Source: Acidimicrobiales bacterium AG-414-N20 (GTDB lineage: Bacteria > Actinomycetota > Acidimicrobiia > Acidimicrobiales > MedAcidi-G1). Taken from it: DNA of 64,000 bases. This document shows, in pieces, positions 63,562-64,000 of the stretch. Under the pieces are notes generated by a model that worked only from the letters and a program-made list of their open reading frames with translations, was not told the DNA's origin and did not search any database. Made by a program: the position numbers and the translations under genes. The DNA lies in contig QCLO01000002.1 of assembly GCA_003214465.1 (NCBI GenBank), positions 62,001-126,000 of the forward strand, in the 5' to 3' direction. Each line of letters starts with the position of its first letter. Positions within the stretch are counted from its first letter, which is position 1.

Positions 63562-63567
63562 ATTGAT

Positions 63568-64000
63568 ATGACGGAAAAGCTTTATTTAAATAATGCAGAT
63601 CTTAGATCTTTTGAAGCAATTGTTACTGACGTAGACGAAGCGAGAATAGAACTAGATCAAACAGCTTTTTATGCAACTAGTGGCGGTCAACCTCATGACA
63701 CTGGACACTTATTATGGGAAAATGGTGCAGCTTCCGTCATTGATGTGAGAACTGTCGATGAAAAAATTTGGCATACCTTAGCTGGCCCAATACCCGCAAA
63801 GGGAACACGTATTACAGGTGAAATCGACGACGAAAGAAGGCGTCAAATGATGCGCACCCATACTGCGATGCACATCCTCTGTGGTGTTATGTGGAAAAAA
63901 TGGAAACGTGTTGTAACTGGAGGAAATATGGATGCATTATCTGGAAGAATGGATTTCGAAATGGAAGAAATGTCAACAGATTTTGGAAAAGAGATCGAAA
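63568..64000 (+). CDS. AlaX-like alanyl-tRNA editing protein (3'-partial)
   Basis: The frame from ATG 63568 stays open to the right edge (144 codons seen). It has the AlaRS/AlaX editing-domain marks TAFYATSGGQPHDTGHLL and the zinc motif RTHTAMHIL (HxxxH). AlaX proteins hydrolyse mischarged Ser- or Gly-tRNA-Ala. A full alanyl-tRNA synthetase is excluded because the protein begins with the editing-domain fold. Confidence 0.85.
   Translation, partial: MTEKLYLNNADLRSFEAIVTDVDEARIELDQTAFYATSGGQPHDTGHLLWENGAASVIDVRTVDEKIWHTLAGPIPAKGTRITGEIDDERRRQMMRTHTAMHILCGVMWKKWKRVVTGGNMDALSGRMDFEMEEMSTDFGKEIE

Overview
The window reads as chromosomal DNA from a low-GC, probably marine actinobacterium, most likely in or near the Acidimicrobiia. 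This placement is inferred from gene content. Two WhiB-family genes, a UPF0182 protein beside a YlbL-type PDZ/Lon protease and a DUF2342 metalloprotease, a b558-type succinate dehydrogenase, an initiator tRNA with a C1:U72 mismatch, and a sucCD-purN-purH neighbourhood with a MoxR/VWA pair all fit Actinobacteria. Genes are densely packed, often with 1-8 nt overlaps. No gene-free gap exceeds 300 bases: the largest are 36028-36310 (pstS/whiB divergent region) and 43130-43356 (sdh promoter region).

Layout. 1-5.2 kb: end of psuG, then a minus-strand 2-oxoacid (acetoin-type) dehydrogenase operon, acoA-acoB-acoX-acoC. 5.3-13.3 kb: a Rieske oxygenase divergent from two dimethylglycine/sarcosine dehydrogenase-like flavoproteins and a non-pyrrolysine MttB-like methyltransferase, probably an N-methyl osmolyte demethylation locus. 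13.3-17.7 kb: alanine dehydrogenase, VOC, SnoaL-like and PPOX proteins, initiator tRNA and two SDRs. 17.8-27.8 kb: envelope and proteostasis genes (UPF0182, YlbL, a hidden small membrane protein, HEAT, MreB, MoaE, DUF2342 protease, MFS). 27.8-36.0 kb: a phosphate regulon, pstS-pstC-pstA-pstB-phoU-RR-HK-RR-surE, with a candidate PHO box upstream of pstS. 36.3-37.5 kb: two whiB genes around tatA. 37.6-43.1 kb: a VWA protein and its MoxR-type ATPase, separated by an APH-like kinase and a MaoC hydratase. 43.4-46.9 kb: sdhCAB. 47-51.9 kb: thioesterase, DUF368, a three-gene operon of largely unknown function that includes a free-standing phosphohistidine swivel domain, an SCP2-like protein and a frameshifted MOSC gene. 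52-63 kb: a minus-strand run sucC-sucD-purN-purH-folD-icd-ABC-ABC, with mdh 100 nt further on. The right end holds an unknown membrane protein and a partial AlaX-like editing protein.

Functionally the window joins central carbon metabolism (TCA enzymes, acetoin/pyruvate oxidation, alanine dehydrogenase) with one-carbon metabolism. GcvT domains of the flavoproteins should load methyl carbons onto tetrahydrofolate, FolD can convert these to formyl-THF, and PurN/PurH consume it. Candidates for unusual biology are the osmolyte locus with an orphan MttB, the phosphohistidine-domain operon, two response regulators flanking one kinase in the pho operon, a perfect 84-bp tandem duplication inside pstS, and a small membrane protein gene with no standard start codon.
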